A DNA stretch of 64,000 bases from Acidobacteriota bacterium (GTDB lineage Bacteria; Acidobacteriota; Vicinamibacteria; Vicinamibacterales; JAKQTR01). The notes beneath the pieces were generated by a model. The model was not told where the DNA came from and did not search any database. It saw nothing but the letters and a program-made list of their open reading frames with translations. Both the position numbers and the translations under genes were made by a program. The stretch lies in contig JAPKZQ010000045.1 of the NCBI GenBank assembly GCA_026393675.1, positions 124,001 through 188,000 of the forward strand, given 5' to 3'. Shown here piece by piece: positions 1-8,691 of the stretch; the stretch's first letter is position 1; the number at the start of each line of letters is the position of its first letter.

Positions 1-278
1 TGAACGACCTTGCCCTCGGGGCCGGTCTGATGCGTGACCAGCTTCATGCCGATCATGGTTGCCGTAAACCGCTCGACGTCTGCGATCGTCTTGGCGAGCT
101 TGACGCCTCCGCCTTTGCCGCGCCCACCAGCGTGGATCTGCGCCTTGACGACGACGGGCAGGCCGAGCCGCTGACTGATGGCGACGGCCTCGTCGGCATT
201 GTACGCCACCTCGCCGCGCGGCACGGGCACACCGTACCTGGCGAGTACCGCCTTTGCCTGGTATTCGTGAATTTTCAC
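1..278 (-). CDS. sucC: Succinyl-CoA synthetase beta subunit, N-terminal part (cut by window edge)
   Basis: The minus strand reads [23 protein letters not shown] and, further on, [23 protein letters not shown], the start of the ATP-grasp domain of the ADP-forming succinyl-CoA synthetase beta chain. That enzyme makes succinate plus ATP from succinyl-CoA in the TCA cycle, together with the alpha subunit SucD. The start is a GTG whose last base lies at 278; no strong ribosome-binding site is visible before it. About 92 residues are present and the reading frame runs open off the left edge, so roughly three quarters of the protein is outside the window. It is divergent from sdhCAB, whose product uses the succinate it makes. 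Confidence 0.93.
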   Translation of the reverse strand, partial: MKIHEYQAKAVLARYGVPVPRGEVAYNADEAVAISQRLGLPVVVKAQIHAGGRGKGGGVKLAKTIADVERFTATMIGMKLVTHQTGPEGKVV

Positions 279-422
279 GGGATTCTTGGGTGTGACGGGC
301 CCTCAGGGAAAGGTGACGCCGCAAGAGCGAAGGGGCCCGCCGTCCACTTCGCCTCGACGCTTGGGGACCAAGCTCACCCCGGATGCTATCGGGCTGGGCG
401 CCTGAGGTCAAGGCCGCCTACG

Positions 423-452
423 CCCTGAACTCGTCGAAGGGCTACGGCGGCC
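423..452. repeat. Dispersed short repeat core (CCCTGA...TCGAAGGG then GGCTACGGCGG)
   Basis: The bases at 423-441 (CCCTGAACTCGTCGAAGGG) form an imperfect palindrome closely related to the core at 34157-34180. The following GGCTACGGCGG is shared with 34191-34200 and with the 83-bp repeats at 11277 and 18319. This shows a family of modular intergenic repeats in the window. Confidence 0.5.
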
Positions 453-709
453 AGGCCCGCCACGCGCCCTTGGGACGCCGAAGCTGGCGCATTCCACGAA
501 GGCGGCCAACGGGCGCCGAAGCTGCCAAGGGCAGCGAAGGCGGCTCATGCTATCGGCGGCGATGCCGATAACAACAGTAACAGGTGGCGTGGCGCTCGCT
601 GAGGTGCTCGAACCAAAGACTGGATGCTTCTCAGCCAGACACACCCAACACGGGGAGCCGACGAGTACTTCCGACCGCCCCGCCACCGTCTTCGGCTCTG
701 CGCCAGTTG

Positions 710-835
710 CCGGGTCTCAAGACCCGGTTTCCAGTTCATACTTCTTGCTTCGTACCCGCAGCACTATGGCTCGGAACGACGGTTCCTCCGCCCCCGGGGT
801 CGCCACGCTCCAGCGTGGCCGGGCTGGAGCCCGGC
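710..835. repeat. Three 18-nt perfect palindromes with CT-NN-AG centres
   Basis: CCGGGTCTCAAGACCCGG (710-727), GCCACGCTCCAGCGTGGC (802-819) and GCCGGGCTGGAGCCCGGC (818-835) each have 8-bp arms around a 2-nt centre. All three have the pattern N6-CT-NN-AG-N6. The last two share two bases. They would fold as compact hairpins in RNA or as cruciforms. Confidence 0.6.
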
Positions 836-866
836 GATCCCAGGAAATCGCCAATCACTCGGCCCT

Positions 867-908
867 CCCGAATCCCGAACCCTGACTACTGACTACTGAC
901 TACTGGCA
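867..908. repeat. Run of six phased 7-nt units
   Basis: The run reads in register as CCCGAAT, CCCGAAC, CCTGACT, ACTGACT, ACTGACT, ACTGGCA. The unit sequence drifts while the 7-nt period is kept. The first 14 bases plus two recur in inverted orientation at 62041-62056. Confidence 0.65.
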
Positions 909-941
909 ACCGGCTACTGGCAACATTAATTTCCGCCCGGG

Positions 942-970
942 TTGCCTGAATCGAAGTGTCCACATACAAT
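942..970 (+). promoter_or_regulatory. Probable sigma70-type promoter of sdhCAB
   Basis: TTGCCT at 942-947, a 17-bp spacer and TACAAT at 965-970 match the housekeeping consensus well. The expected transcript start near 977 leaves a leader of about 77 nt before sdhC. Confidence 0.5.
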
Positions 971-1053
971 CTCAGGTCGGACTCGACGCTCAGTCCCCTC
1001 CGAGTCCCTCACGTCTCGCGTCCTGGGTCTCTTGTCCCGGGCTGGAGTCGCTC

Positions 1054-1734
1054 ATGGCATCGCGCCAGTCATCATTGTTCTCAACGGTCGCCACGAAAAT
1101 CCTCGTCGCGTTGACGGGCCTGAGTCTCGTGGGGTTCCTGTGCGTGCACCTGGCCGGGAATCTCCTGCTCTACATCGGGCCGGCCAAGTTCAACGCGTAC
1201 TCCCACGCACTCATCACCAACCCGTTTGTCATCCCGGCCGAAGTCGGCCTCACGTTGATCTTCGTGATCCACGTGCTGGAGACCGTCACGCTCTGGTGGA
1301 CCAACCGCGACGCGCGGCCGATCCCGTACCAGTCGAACGCCTGGGCCGGGGGCAAGAGCCGCAAGTCGCTGGCGTCGACCACTATGATCTGGACCGGGCC
1401 GGTGATGTTCGTGTTCCTCGCCGTCCACGTCGCGACGATGAAGTACGGCGCGTGGTACACGACCAGCATCCACGGCGTGGAAGGCCGTGATCTCTACCGG
1501 CTCGTGCGCGAGGTGTTCAGCAACCCGCGCTGGGTGGTCTTCTACGTCCCGTGCGTCGCGGTGACGGGCTTCCATCTGTGGCACGGGTTCTCGAGCGCCT
1601 TTGAATCGCTGGGCCTCAACCATCCGAACCTCACGCCGCGCGTCCTGAAGATCGGCAGAGTCCTCGCCGTGATCGTCGGCGCCGGATTCCTGTCCATTCC
1701 TCTCGTGCTGTTTTTCATGAGGAGCCGATCATGA
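1054..1734 (+). CDS. sdhC: Succinate dehydrogenase cytochrome b subunit (B-type SdhC)
   Basis: This 226-aa membrane protein has about five hydrophobic segments (roughly residues 10-35, 62-85, 108-130, 152-172, 198-220), as in single-subunit, di-haem cytochrome b anchors of B-type succinate:quinone oxidoreductases. Conserved histidines sit in membrane segments (HLAGN near 30, HVLETV near 73, HVATMKYG near 125, FHLWHGFSS near 175), consistent with axial haem ligands. It anchors SdhAB to the membrane and passes electrons to quinone. The ATG at 1054 follows GGAG with a spacing of 8 bases. Its stop overlaps the ATG of sdhA by four bases, so the operon is translationally coupled. No separate SdhD is present, as expected for this type. 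Confidence 0.93.
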   Translation: MASRQSSLFSTVATKILVALTGLSLVGFLCVHLAGNLLLYIGPAKFNAYSHALITNPFVIPAEVGLTLIFVIHVLETVTLWWTNRDARPIPYQSNAWAGGKSRKSLASTTMIWTGPVMFVFLAVHVATMKYGAWYTTSIHGVEGRDLYRLVREVFSNPRWVVFYVPCVAVTGFHLWHGFSSAFESLGLNHPNLTPRVLKIGRVLAVIVGAGFLSIPLVLFFMRSRS

Positions 1735-3680
1735 GCGGCGCACCGCAGATTGCCCCGGCAGGCACACGGACGCTCGACGCGCGATTGCCGTCTGGCCCGC
1801 TGCCGGAGAAATGGGATAAGTACCGCTTCGACGCGAAGCTGGTGAATCCCACCAACCGCCGCAAGTTCACGGTGATTGTCGTCGGGACCGGCCTGGCCGG
1901 CGGCGCGGCAGCCGCGACCCTGGGTGAAGCCGGCTACAACGTGCTCAGCTTCTGCATCCAGGACAGCCCGAGGCGCGCGCACAGCATAGCGGCACAGGGC
2001 GGGATCAATGCGGCGAAGAACTACCGGAACGACGGCGACAGCATCACGCGACTGTTCTACGACACGGTGAAGGGTGGCGACTACCGGGCCCGCGAGGCAA
2101 ACGTCTACCGGCTTGCACAGGTCAGCAACAGCATCATCGATCAATGCGTCGCGCAGGGCGTGCCGTTCGCGCGCGAATACGGCGGCTTGCTGGACAACCG
2201 CTCGTTCGGCGGCGCACAGGTGTCGCGCACCTTCTACGCGCGCGGGCAGACCGGCCAGCAGCTTCTGATCGGCGCGTATCAGGCGATGATGCGGCAGGTG
2301 GGGGCCGGTACCGTCAAGATGTTCCCGCGGTACGAGATGCTCGACCTGGTAGTGGTCGATGGCCACGCGCGAGGCATCATCGCCCGCAACCTGAACACGG
2401 GGAAGGTTGAGCGATTCGACGCGCACGCCGTGCTGCTGGCGACGGGCGGATACGGCAACGCGTATTACCTCTCCACCAACGCCGTCAATTCTAACGCGAC
2501 AGCCATCTGGCGGGCGTACAAGCGCGGCGCGCTGTTCGCCAACCCGTGCTTTACGCAGATCCATCCGACGTGCATCCCGGTGTCGGGCGACCATCAATCG
2601 AAGCTCACGCTGATGAGCGAGAGCCTGCGCAATGATGGCCGCATGTGGGTGCCGAAGACGGCCGGCGACAAGCGGCCTGCCATCGAGATTCCCGACGAGG
2701 AGCGGGACTACTTTCTCGAGCGGCGGTATCCCACGTTCGGCAACCTGGTGCCGCGCGACGTGGCCTCGCGCGCGTCGAAAGCGGTCTGCGACGAAGGCCG
2801 CGGCGGGGGCGACACGGGCCTGGCCGTCTATCTCGACTTCGCGGACTCCATCAAGCGGCTGGGCGAAGACGTCATCCGGGAGCGCTACGGGAACCTCTTC
2901 CAGATGTACGAGAAGATCACCGACGAGAACCCGTACAAGAGGCCGATGCGGATCTACCCCGCCATCCACTACACGATGGGTGGGCTGTGGGTCGACTATG
3001 ACTTGATGTCGACGATTCCCGGTCTGTTCGTGCTCGGCGAGGCGAACTTCTCCGACCATGGCGCGAACCGGCTGGGAGCGAGTGCGCTGATGCAGGGGCT
3101 GGCGGACGGCTATTTCGTGGCGCCGTCCACGCTGCCGCACTACCTGGCCAGCGCGTCGCTGCCGAAGATTGCGACCGATCACGAGGCGTTTCGCGAGGCC
3201 GAATCGACGGTGCAGGCCAAGCTCAAGCGGCTCACGTCGGTCAACGGCAAGAAGACCCCGCGCGAGATTCACCGCGCCCTGGGCCATCTGATGTGGGACC
3301 ACGTCGGCATGGGCCGCAACGAGGCCGGCCTCAAGCAGGCCCTCGCGAGCATCCCCGAACTTCGTGACCAGTTCTGGCGGGAAATCTCGGTGCCCTCTAG
3401 CGGCGAGGAATTCAGCCAAATCCTCGAGTACGCGGGACGCGTGGCCGACTACCTCGAGCTTGGAGAACTGATTGCCCTCGACGCGCTCGAACGCCGCGAA
3501 TCCTGCGGCGGGCACTTCCGTGAGGAATACCAGACACCCGACAACGAGGCGCAGCGTGACGATGAACACTTCACGCACGCGGCGGCCTGGGAGTTTGCCG
3601 GAGAGGGCGCCTTGCCCATCCGGAACATCGAACCGTTGTCGTTCGACTATGTGAAGCCAAGCCAGCGGAGCTACAAGTAG
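1731..3680 (+). CDS. sdhA: Succinate dehydrogenase flavoprotein subunit
   Basis: This 649-aa flavoprotein oxidises succinate to fumarate. It shows the FAD-binding [13 protein letters not shown] motif near residue 47, the covalent-FAD histidine at H84 in [14 protein letters not shown], the QIHPTC active-site region, [12 protein letters not shown] and the FAD-binding [12 protein letters not shown]. The long form and the N-terminal extension before the Rossmann motif are typical of B-type enzymes (Bacteroidetes, epsilon- and delta-proteobacteria, Acidobacteriota). It lies between sdhC (4-bp overlap) and sdhB (3-base gap), so the three subunits are made from one mRNA. Nothing is missing from the catalytic set that I can see. 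Confidence 0.95.
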   Translation: MSGAPQIAPAGTRTLDARLPSGPLPEKWDKYRFDAKLVNPTNRRKFTVIVVGTGLAGGAAAATLGEAGYNVLSFCIQDSPRRAHSIAAQGGINAAKNYRNDGDSITRLFYDTVKGGDYRAREANVYRLAQVSNSIIDQCVAQGVPFAREYGGLLDNRSFGGAQVSRTFYARGQTGQQLLIGAYQAMMRQVGAGTVKMFPRYEMLDLVVVDGHARGIIARNLNTGKVERFDAHAVLLATGGYGNAYYLSTNAVNSNATAIWRAYKRGALFANPCFTQIHPTCIPVSGDHQSKLTLMSESLRNDGRMWVPKTAGDKRPAIEIPDEERDYFLERRYPTFGNLVPRDVASRASKAVCDEGRGGGDTGLAVYLDFADSIKRLGEDVIRERYGNLFQMYEKITDENPYKRPMRIYPAIHYTMGGLWVDYDLMSTIPGLFVLGEANFSDHGANRLGASALMQGLADGYFVAPSTLPHYLASASLPKIATDHEAFREAESTVQAKLKRLTSVNGKKTPREIHRALGHLMWDHVGMGRNEAGLKQALASIPELRDQFWREISVPSSGEEFSQILEYAGRVADYLELGELIALDALERRESCGGHFREEYQTPDNEAQRDDEHFTHAAAWEFAGEGALPIRNIEPLSFDYVKPSQRSYK

Positions 3681-3683
3681 ACC

Positions 3684-4445
3684 ATGGACACCATGACCCT
3701 TCAGCTGCGGGTGTGGCGGCAGACGACAGCCAACCAACCGGGCCGCATAGTCCCGTACACGGCGGAGCACGTCTCACCCGACATGTCGTTTCTCGAGATG
3801 CTCGATGTGGTCAACGAAGGCCTCATCAAGAAGGGCGAGCCGCCGATCGTGTTCGACTCGGATTGCCGCGAAGGCATCTGCGGCATGTGCAGCCTCGTCA
3901 TCAACGGCATCCCGCACGGTCCCGATCGCGGGTCGACGGTGTGTCAGCTCCACATGCGCAAGTTCAAGGATGGGGACACGATCACCATCGAGCCGTGGCG
4001 CGCAAAGGCCTTCCCCGTCCAGAAGGATCTGGTCGTGGACCGGGGGGCGTTCGACCGGCTGATTGCCGCCGGCGGATACGTGTCGGTCAACACCGGCGGT
4101 GCCGCCGATGCCAGCGCGATCCCGGTGCAGAGAGACATCGCGGAGACGGCGATGGATTCCGCGTCCTGCATCGGATGCGGAGCGTGCGTGGCGGCGTGTA
4201 AGAACGCGTCGGCGGCGCTGTTTGTGGGCGCCAAGGTGTCTCAACTGGCGTTGCTGCCGCAGGGACATCCCGAGCGCGCGTCACGCGTGCGATCGTTGGT
4301 CACGCTGATGGACGAGATCGGGTTCGGCAACTGCTCGAATGAAGCCGAGTGCGAGGCGGTGTGCCCGAAGGATATTTCCATCTCGAACATCGCGCGCATG
4401 CGCCGCGAATACGTCAGGGCACTACTGGTCGGGACGGGACGTTAA
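3684..4445 (+). CDS. sdhB: Succinate dehydrogenase iron-sulfur subunit
   Basis: This 253-aa subunit carries three clusters. The 2Fe-2S ligands are in [18 protein letters not shown] with a fourth Cys in STVCQLHM. The 4Fe-4S motif is [14 protein letters not shown], and the 3Fe-4S-type motif is [13 protein letters not shown]. Electrons pass from FAD in SdhA through these clusters to the haems of SdhC. The ATG at 3684 lies just behind the sdhA stop. It is the last gene of the operon; a convergent unknown gene ends 54 bases further on. Confidence 0.95.
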   Translation: MDTMTLQLRVWRQTTANQPGRIVPYTAEHVSPDMSFLEMLDVVNEGLIKKGEPPIVFDSDCREGICGMCSLVINGIPHGPDRGSTVCQLHMRKFKDGDTITIEPWRAKAFPVQKDLVVDRGAFDRLIAAGGYVSVNTGGAADASAIPVQRDIAETAMDSASCIGCGACVAACKNASAALFVGAKVSQLALLPQGHPERASRVRSLVTLMDEIGFGNCSNEAECEAVCPKDISISNIARMRREYVRALLVGTGR

Positions 4446-4499
4446 CCTCCACTCGCGAGGCGACCGGCGCCTGTCTGAATCGAGGGCGGTCGGGTGCTA

Positions 4500-5999
4500 T
4501 CAGCGCCCGACGCCCGAGGAACCCAGCAGTTGTTCGCCCTTTGCCCCCGGCGCCGCCACGCGGCCGCCCGGGTTGACCTTCCTCGGAGGCTTCGGCGTCT
4601 TCTCGTCGGGATCGCAACCGCCTTCGAGGCGGCACAACACATACGCCGTGGTGCGGCGTTCCCGATTGCCGTGCTCAGCGAGCCACTCCACCTTGTCCTT
4701 CGCGCTGCCGGTCACAGCCTTTCTCGCGCCGTCCACGTAGTGCTTGGTATCAGTGAGGTCATCGACGTCCTTCTCCGATGGCGGCGCCGTTTTCTTCGCC
4801 CACTTCTGGCCGTCCTTGTAGCGCTGGCCCCAGTCGGCGTAGCGATCGCCCGGATCGGCGTCCCCTACAGCGGGGCCGTGCAGCATCGGCGTGAGGCTTG
4901 GCGCGCCATCCGGAACACGGCCACGGCCGTTTGATCGACCGGCAAACGTCCAGCCCTGATCCTCGAGTTGAAACGTCTCGATCCGCCCCTTCACCGGCTG
5001 CTTGTACGTCAGGCGTTTGAACGTATAGCCCTTGAGGCCGGGATCGCCCGGCACGATGAGCGGCGCGATCGCATCGTCGTACGCGGCTTCCGTGGTCCAT
5101 CCGTCAGGCGATCGGAGGGCCGTGATGCGGTGAAGCTTGTCACGCTCAATCGTGTAGACCTCGGGCACCATCACCTGCATGGTGGTGTCCGTGTAACTCG
5201 ACGCCATGAAACGAATGAAGAAGCCGGACGGATCGTAGTTCCAGCGGCCGACCGGAATTTCCCGATCGCCCTCCTGCGGTTCGGCGGTTCCGTCGGGCAC
5301 GGCGATGCTGGCCATTTCCGAGTAACTGGCGCCGGTGGCGAGCAGATCGCGCAGCCTGGCCTGGGCGTCCAGGATCGCGAAGACGGCTGGAGGCAGCCGC
5401 GCCTCGGCCTGCTCGCGCACCGCCTCCCAGATCCGATCGGCCGCCGACGCTTCGAGCGCGGCGATGTCGGCGGGCGGCAGCAGCCGCGCCGCGACGGCCT
5501 GCAGGTCGCGCGGCAGCGTCGAGAACTTCGCGTGCGAGAGAATCGCCCACAGGAGCGATTGCGCGTCTTCCTGACTGATGTCAGGAAAACGATAGAGCCG
5601 CGTCAGGATGTCGCCGACGATCCTCGCCTTCGGTCCGGCAAGCGGCGCATAGAGGTAGCCCTCGCCGCGTGAGGCCCCGGGCGCGCCCGTCTGCAGACAG
5701 AAGCTCTTCGCGTGAAACTCGAAGACGCCAGCCGAGAGCGTGAACGCGCCGTCGGCGTCGCGCGGCAGCGAGGTCATCGGCGCGGCCGTCTCCTCGGTCT
5801 CGTCATCGAGGATCGGCGCATCGGGGTAGGCGTTGGCCACGCCGCTGGTGAGCGCCGCCGGCGTGCTGAGAATCTTGTCGAGTGCGGGGATCTGCAACAA
5901 TCGCTGCAACGGATTCTGCGCGACGACCACCACCGATCCCAGAAAGGCCGCCGCGATTGCCGGAGCAATTCGCGCGAATATGCGTCGTTCGATGGCCAA
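4500..5999 (-). CDS. Exported protein of unknown function (499 aa)
   Basis: I do not recognise the family. The open frame extends upstream, but the TTG ending at 5999 is preceded by GGGAGG at a 6-base distance and starts a clear signal peptide (residues 1-28, ARIAPAIAAAFLGSVVVVAQ), so I use it. The body (about 60-330) has mixed hydrophobic/acidic composition with a YLYAPLAGPKARIVGDIL segment, a helical Ala-rich region near 140-195 and a beta-like part around 215-320. The C-terminus is polar: Lys/Asp-rich near 400, then a CRLEGGCDPDEK segment and a Pro/Gly/Arg tail. It is probably periplasmic. It is convergent with sdhB and separated from plsC upstream by 169 bases. Confidence 0.7.
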   Translation of the reverse strand: MAIERRIFARIAPAIAAAFLGSVVVVAQNPLQRLLQIPALDKILSTPAALTSGVANAYPDAPILDDETEETAAPMTSLPRDADGAFTLSAGVFEFHAKSFCLQTGAPGASRGEGYLYAPLAGPKARIVGDILTRLYRFPDISQEDAQSLLWAILSHAKFSTLPRDLQAVAARLLPPADIAALEASAADRIWEAVREQAEARLPPAVFAILDAQARLRDLLATGASYSEMASIAVPDGTAEPQEGDREIPVGRWNYDPSGFFIRFMASSYTDTTMQVMVPEVYTIERDKLHRITALRSPDGWTTEAAYDDAIAPLIVPGDPGLKGYTFKRLTYKQPVKGRIETFQLEDQGWTFAGRSNGRGRVPDGAPSLTPMLHGPAVGDADPGDRYADWGQRYKDGQKWAKKTAPPSEKDVDDLTDTKHYVDGARKAVTGSAKDKVEWLAEHGNRERRTTAYVLCRLEGGCDPDEKTPKPPRKVNPGGRVAAPGAKGEQLLGSSGVGR

Positions 6000-6168
6000 G
6001 CTGTCCTCCCGCGTCAGTTCGTGCCGAGTTCGAGGCCGAGAGACTTTCTCTCCGAGACAGCGTGGGCAACCAGCCCGAAGCCGCGTTGACGAATCCAGAT
6101 ATCTGACGGAATTGTCGGAAGAATAACACGATTCCCGGGTTGCGCGAGGAGTCGGTGCCCTCTCACGC

Positions 6169-6843
6169 TCAGTCTCCGGCGCGCGGCGCGAGTCGTCGCC
6201 TTTCCATGGCTTGCCGGACACGCGGTGGTCCGCCGACAATCGCGCGACGGCCCGCGGGCGTGACGGGGACGCGGTCGCGCAGATCCTGGAGCAACCGTGC
6301 GGCCAGTGCGGCAGGGTCTTCGCCCGGTCGAGGCTGACCGCTGGCCGGCGCCATGAACCGGACGGTGACGCGCGGCCGCCGGGGCCAACGAACGTAGGCG
6401 GTCGTCCCTTCGACCGCACAAAGCACGACCCGCGCGGCGGAACACCTCCCGGCCAGCACGCCGACCCCGCTGCGAGCCCGCACCGCCTCCCCCCAGGATA
6501 GACGGCCCTCCGGGAAGATGGCGACCGCATCACCCGCCCACAGGGCCTCGACAGCCCGATCGAGGGCCGCGGAGTCCCCGGTGCCCCGCGTCACGGGAAG
6601 TTGTTGAAGGGCATTCAGCGCCGGTCCAAGGCCCGGCACGTGCCACAGGTTGGCGCGCGCGAGGAAACGCACCCGGCGCCTGGGCCTGATGGCGAGCCCG
6701 ACCAGAACCGGATCCCACTGGCTGTCGTGGTTGGGCACCACGAGCAGCGGGCCAGTCTCAGGCACGTGTTCGAGCCCTTCGACTCGAAGCCTCCCCCACC
6801 AGCCAATCGGGCGGAGCATTGACGCAATCAGGTCGTAGAACAT
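6169..6843 (-). CDS. plsC: 1-acyl-sn-glycerol-3-phosphate acyltransferase-like protein
   Basis: This 224-aa protein has the acyltransferase block I as NHDSQWD (NHx4D form, catalytic His near residue 39) and block III as FPEGRLSWGE near residue 115. Both are diagnostic of PlsC/LPLAT acyltransferases, which acylate lysophosphatidate in membrane phospholipid synthesis. A short hydrophobic N-terminus suits a peripheral or monotopic membrane location. The Arg/Pro-rich C-terminus past about 170 is poorly conserved and may be disordered. The gene starts 4 bases behind the radical SAM gene and is probably co-transcribed with it. The exact acyl acceptor cannot be read from sequence. Confidence 0.85.
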   Translation of the reverse strand: MFYDLIASMLRPIGWWGRLRVEGLEHVPETGPLLVVPNHDSQWDPVLVGLAIRPRRRVRFLARANLWHVPGLGPALNALQQLPVTRGTGDSAALDRAVEALWAGDAVAIFPEGRLSWGEAVRARSGVGVLAGRCSAARVVLCAVEGTTAYVRWPRRPRVTVRFMAPASGQPRPGEDPAALAARLLQDLRDRVPVTPAGRRAIVGGPPRVRQAMERRRLAPRAGD

Positions 6844-6847
6844 GGTG

Positions 6848-7723
6848 TCACAGGCCGCGCAGGTACTCTGGCTTTATCGGCAACTGCCCGGCGAGCGCGG
6901 CATCCAGATAGCCGAGCATCTTTGCCTTCGCCTGCGGCATCCGTCCCGTCATTGGCAGGTAGTTGCTGGCATGGTTGCAGGTGAAATACGTCTGGCAATC
7001 GAGCGCCTCCACAAACGCCTTGATCTCCTCGATCGAGCCGCGCGGTGACGGCAGATCCGCTTGCCCTGAGGCAATCCGTTCGTAGAGCGCCGTGCCTGGA
7101 ACCGGCGTATACGTCAGCAGCGCAGTGAACCCGGGCGCCATCTCGTTGATCGCTTCCGCCGATCGCCGCGCATGTTCCAAGCTCCGCTCGACTCCGGCCA
7201 GGCCGATAAGGACCATCACGGAGGTGGTCATCCCCGCGCGACGGGCCCGCTTCACGGCCTCCACGATCTGGCCGGGCGGCGCTCCCTTGTCGATCGCGGC
7301 CAGCGTCTCCGGGTCACCGCTCTCGAGCCCCATGTAGAGCATCCTGAGTTTTCTGTTCCTCAACTCAACCAGTTCTTCATCGGTCTTGGTCAGCACATCG
7401 CGTGCGTTCGCATAGATGCCGACGCGTTGCAAGTTCGGAAAGGCGTCGTTGAGCAGGTCGAGGATCGCAATCAACCGGCGGGTCGACAGGCACATCGCAT
7501 CGCCATCGGCCAGAAACACCCGCCGCACGCCTGGGCCGAACATCGCCAGGGACTCGTCGATGTCGGCCCGTATCTCGTCTGCCGTTCTCGTCCGGAAGCG
7601 CTTCGTGGTGTACATCCCGCAGAACGTGCATCGGTTATGCGAACACCCGATGGTGATCTGGAGGATGAGGGATTCCGCTTCGCTCGGCGGTCTGAATACT
7701 GGCGGTTCACACGACGGGATCAT
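6848..7723 (-). CDS. Radical SAM protein of unknown substrate
   Basis: This 291-aa protein contains a radical SAM core: the cluster motif ITIGCSHNRCTFCGMY near residue 27, then GEE-like FLADGDAMCLST near 75 and the barrel strand LRMLYMGLESGDPETL near 135. The three cysteines are spaced CX4CX2C rather than the commoner CX3CX2C. I recall the GCSHNxCTFC form in a widespread uncharacterised clade. The ATG at 7723 is chosen because the cluster motif lies at the usual short distance from it; the longer open frame upstream overlaps the CAP gene. It probably generates a 5'-deoxyadenosyl radical, but the substrate is unknown. It sits between a CAP-domain exoprotein and plsC. Confidence 0.85.
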   Translation of the reverse strand: MIPSCEPPVFRPPSEAESLILQITIGCSHNRCTFCGMYTTKRFRTRTADEIRADIDESLAMFGPGVRRVFLADGDAMCLSTRRLIAILDLLNDAFPNLQRVGIYANARDVLTKTDEELVELRNRKLRMLYMGLESGDPETLAAIDKGAPPGQIVEAVKRARRAGMTTSVMVLIGLAGVERSLEHARRSAEAINEMAPGFTALLTYTPVPGTALYERIASGQADLPSPRGSIEEIKAFVEALDCQTYFTCNHASNYLPMTGRMPQAKAKMLGYLDAALAGQLPIKPEYLRGL

Positions 7724-7811
7724 GGGGCAGAGTTCATTGTATCCGACCGCGTAGCCGGCCAGGCAATGCGTCTGAGTGCGGGCGCCTCGACGCCTCCTGA
7801 CGTCCTTGCTC

Positions 7812-8675
7812 TCACGAGCCGTCCCAGACCAGGATGATGCAGACGACGTACGCCCCGCCTGGGTACTGGCGGCTGCGGCTGAAGGTGCTTCCGACGCCGC
7901 CCCGTCCAAATCCCTCGACCTCCAGATCACGAACCGACGTAACTAGTCCATCCAGATCCACGCCCGTCACAAAAAAGGCCGTACTCCGCTTGCCGATTAG
8001 GGGCACTTCCGGAACCTCCCCCCCGCCCGCCTTCGCCTCCGCCAACTGATCGGCCATCCGGTTGACGGCGTCGATGAGTACGACGGGAGCCAGGCGCGCC
8101 TTCGCCCTCGCGTCGTTGAGCGCGCCGAGCGTCATCGTTCGGATTTCGGCGCCGGACTTCCGCGCGACACTCTTGATGAAGTCCATCGTGACAAAGTACG
8201 TCCCTCGGCTCCCGAGCGAGACCCCGATGCCGACCGAGTCGAACGCCGGGTTGAGCATGTTCTCCCGATGAGCGGGACTGTCCATGAATGACTGGTGGAT
8301 GAGCCGGGTCAGGAAGGTGTTGCCTCGGCCCACGTTCTCGCCGCTCTCGACAGAACTGACTCCAGCGTCGGTCAGTCGTTGCTGGTAGGACTTCCCCGTC
8401 TCCGATTCGTGTGAGAGGACATCGCGTCTGGCCATCTCCGCGCTATGCTTCCGGGCCAACTCAACCAGTTCGGGCGACATGCGGACGGCCCGGAGACTTT
8501 TCGCGGCGCGCTCCGCGTTGAGTGCCTGATGGAGATCCTTCTCCATCTCAGTGGTGGACGGAACGGTGATTTGCTGCTCCTGGCGAACGGCAACATCACG
8601 GCTCGGCGCACCGGACGGGCCGACCGACCATGCGGCCGTCAGGACGAGGCTGCAGACCGCAAGACGCGTCGACAT
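7812..8675 (-). CDS. Exported CAP (SCP/PR-1)-domain protein
   Basis: This 287-aa protein has a signal peptide (residues 1-23) and a CAP domain at about 40-165. The typical motifs are HSAEMARRDVLSHES, GENVGRG and DSPAHRENMLNPAFDSVGIGV, which carry the conserved His/Glu set. Bacterial CAP proteins are secreted or periplasmic and of mostly unknown activity. The last 110 residues, following a separate Ala-rich segment, form an additional domain I cannot name. The gene begins 16 bases behind the DUF362 gene and is probably in the same operon. No lipobox is visible, so it is likely soluble after cleavage. Confidence 0.85.
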   Translation of the reverse strand: MSTRLAVCSLVLTAAWSVGPSGAPSRDVAVRQEQQITVPSTTEMEKDLHQALNAERAAKSLRAVRMSPELVELARKHSAEMARRDVLSHESETGKSYQQRLTDAGVSSVESGENVGRGNTFLTRLIHQSFMDSPAHRENMLNPAFDSVGIGVSLGSRGTYFVTMDFIKSVARKSGAEIRTMTLGALNDARAKARLAPVVLIDAVNRMADQLAEAKAGGGEVPEVPLIGKRSTAFFVTGVDLDGLVTSVRDLEVEGFGRGGVGSTFSRSRQYPGGAYVVCIILVWDGS

Positions 8676-8691
8676 GGGGTCTCTGGCCTTC

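Larger units (their letters stand above)
279..1053. other. Long gene-free divergent region between sucC and sdhC
   Basis: I find no convincing gene here: the short open frames overlap each other on both strands and resemble no protein I know. The stretch contains a repeat core near 423-452, three 18-nt palindromes (710-727, 802-819, 818-835), a run of 7-nt units (867-908) and a good sigma70-like promoter (942-970) for sdhCAB. It looks like an accumulation site for short repeats between two divergent TCA-cycle operons. Confidence 0.6.

Noticed and set aside
279-1053. Small genes in the sucC/sdhC gap
   Set aside because: Several short overlapping frames exist in all phases, none with a ribosome-binding site plus protein-like sequence; repeats explain much of the region.
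1542-3770. 742-aa minus-strand frame opposite sdhA
   Set aside because: Antisense shadow of sdhC/sdhA with Arg/His-rich composition.
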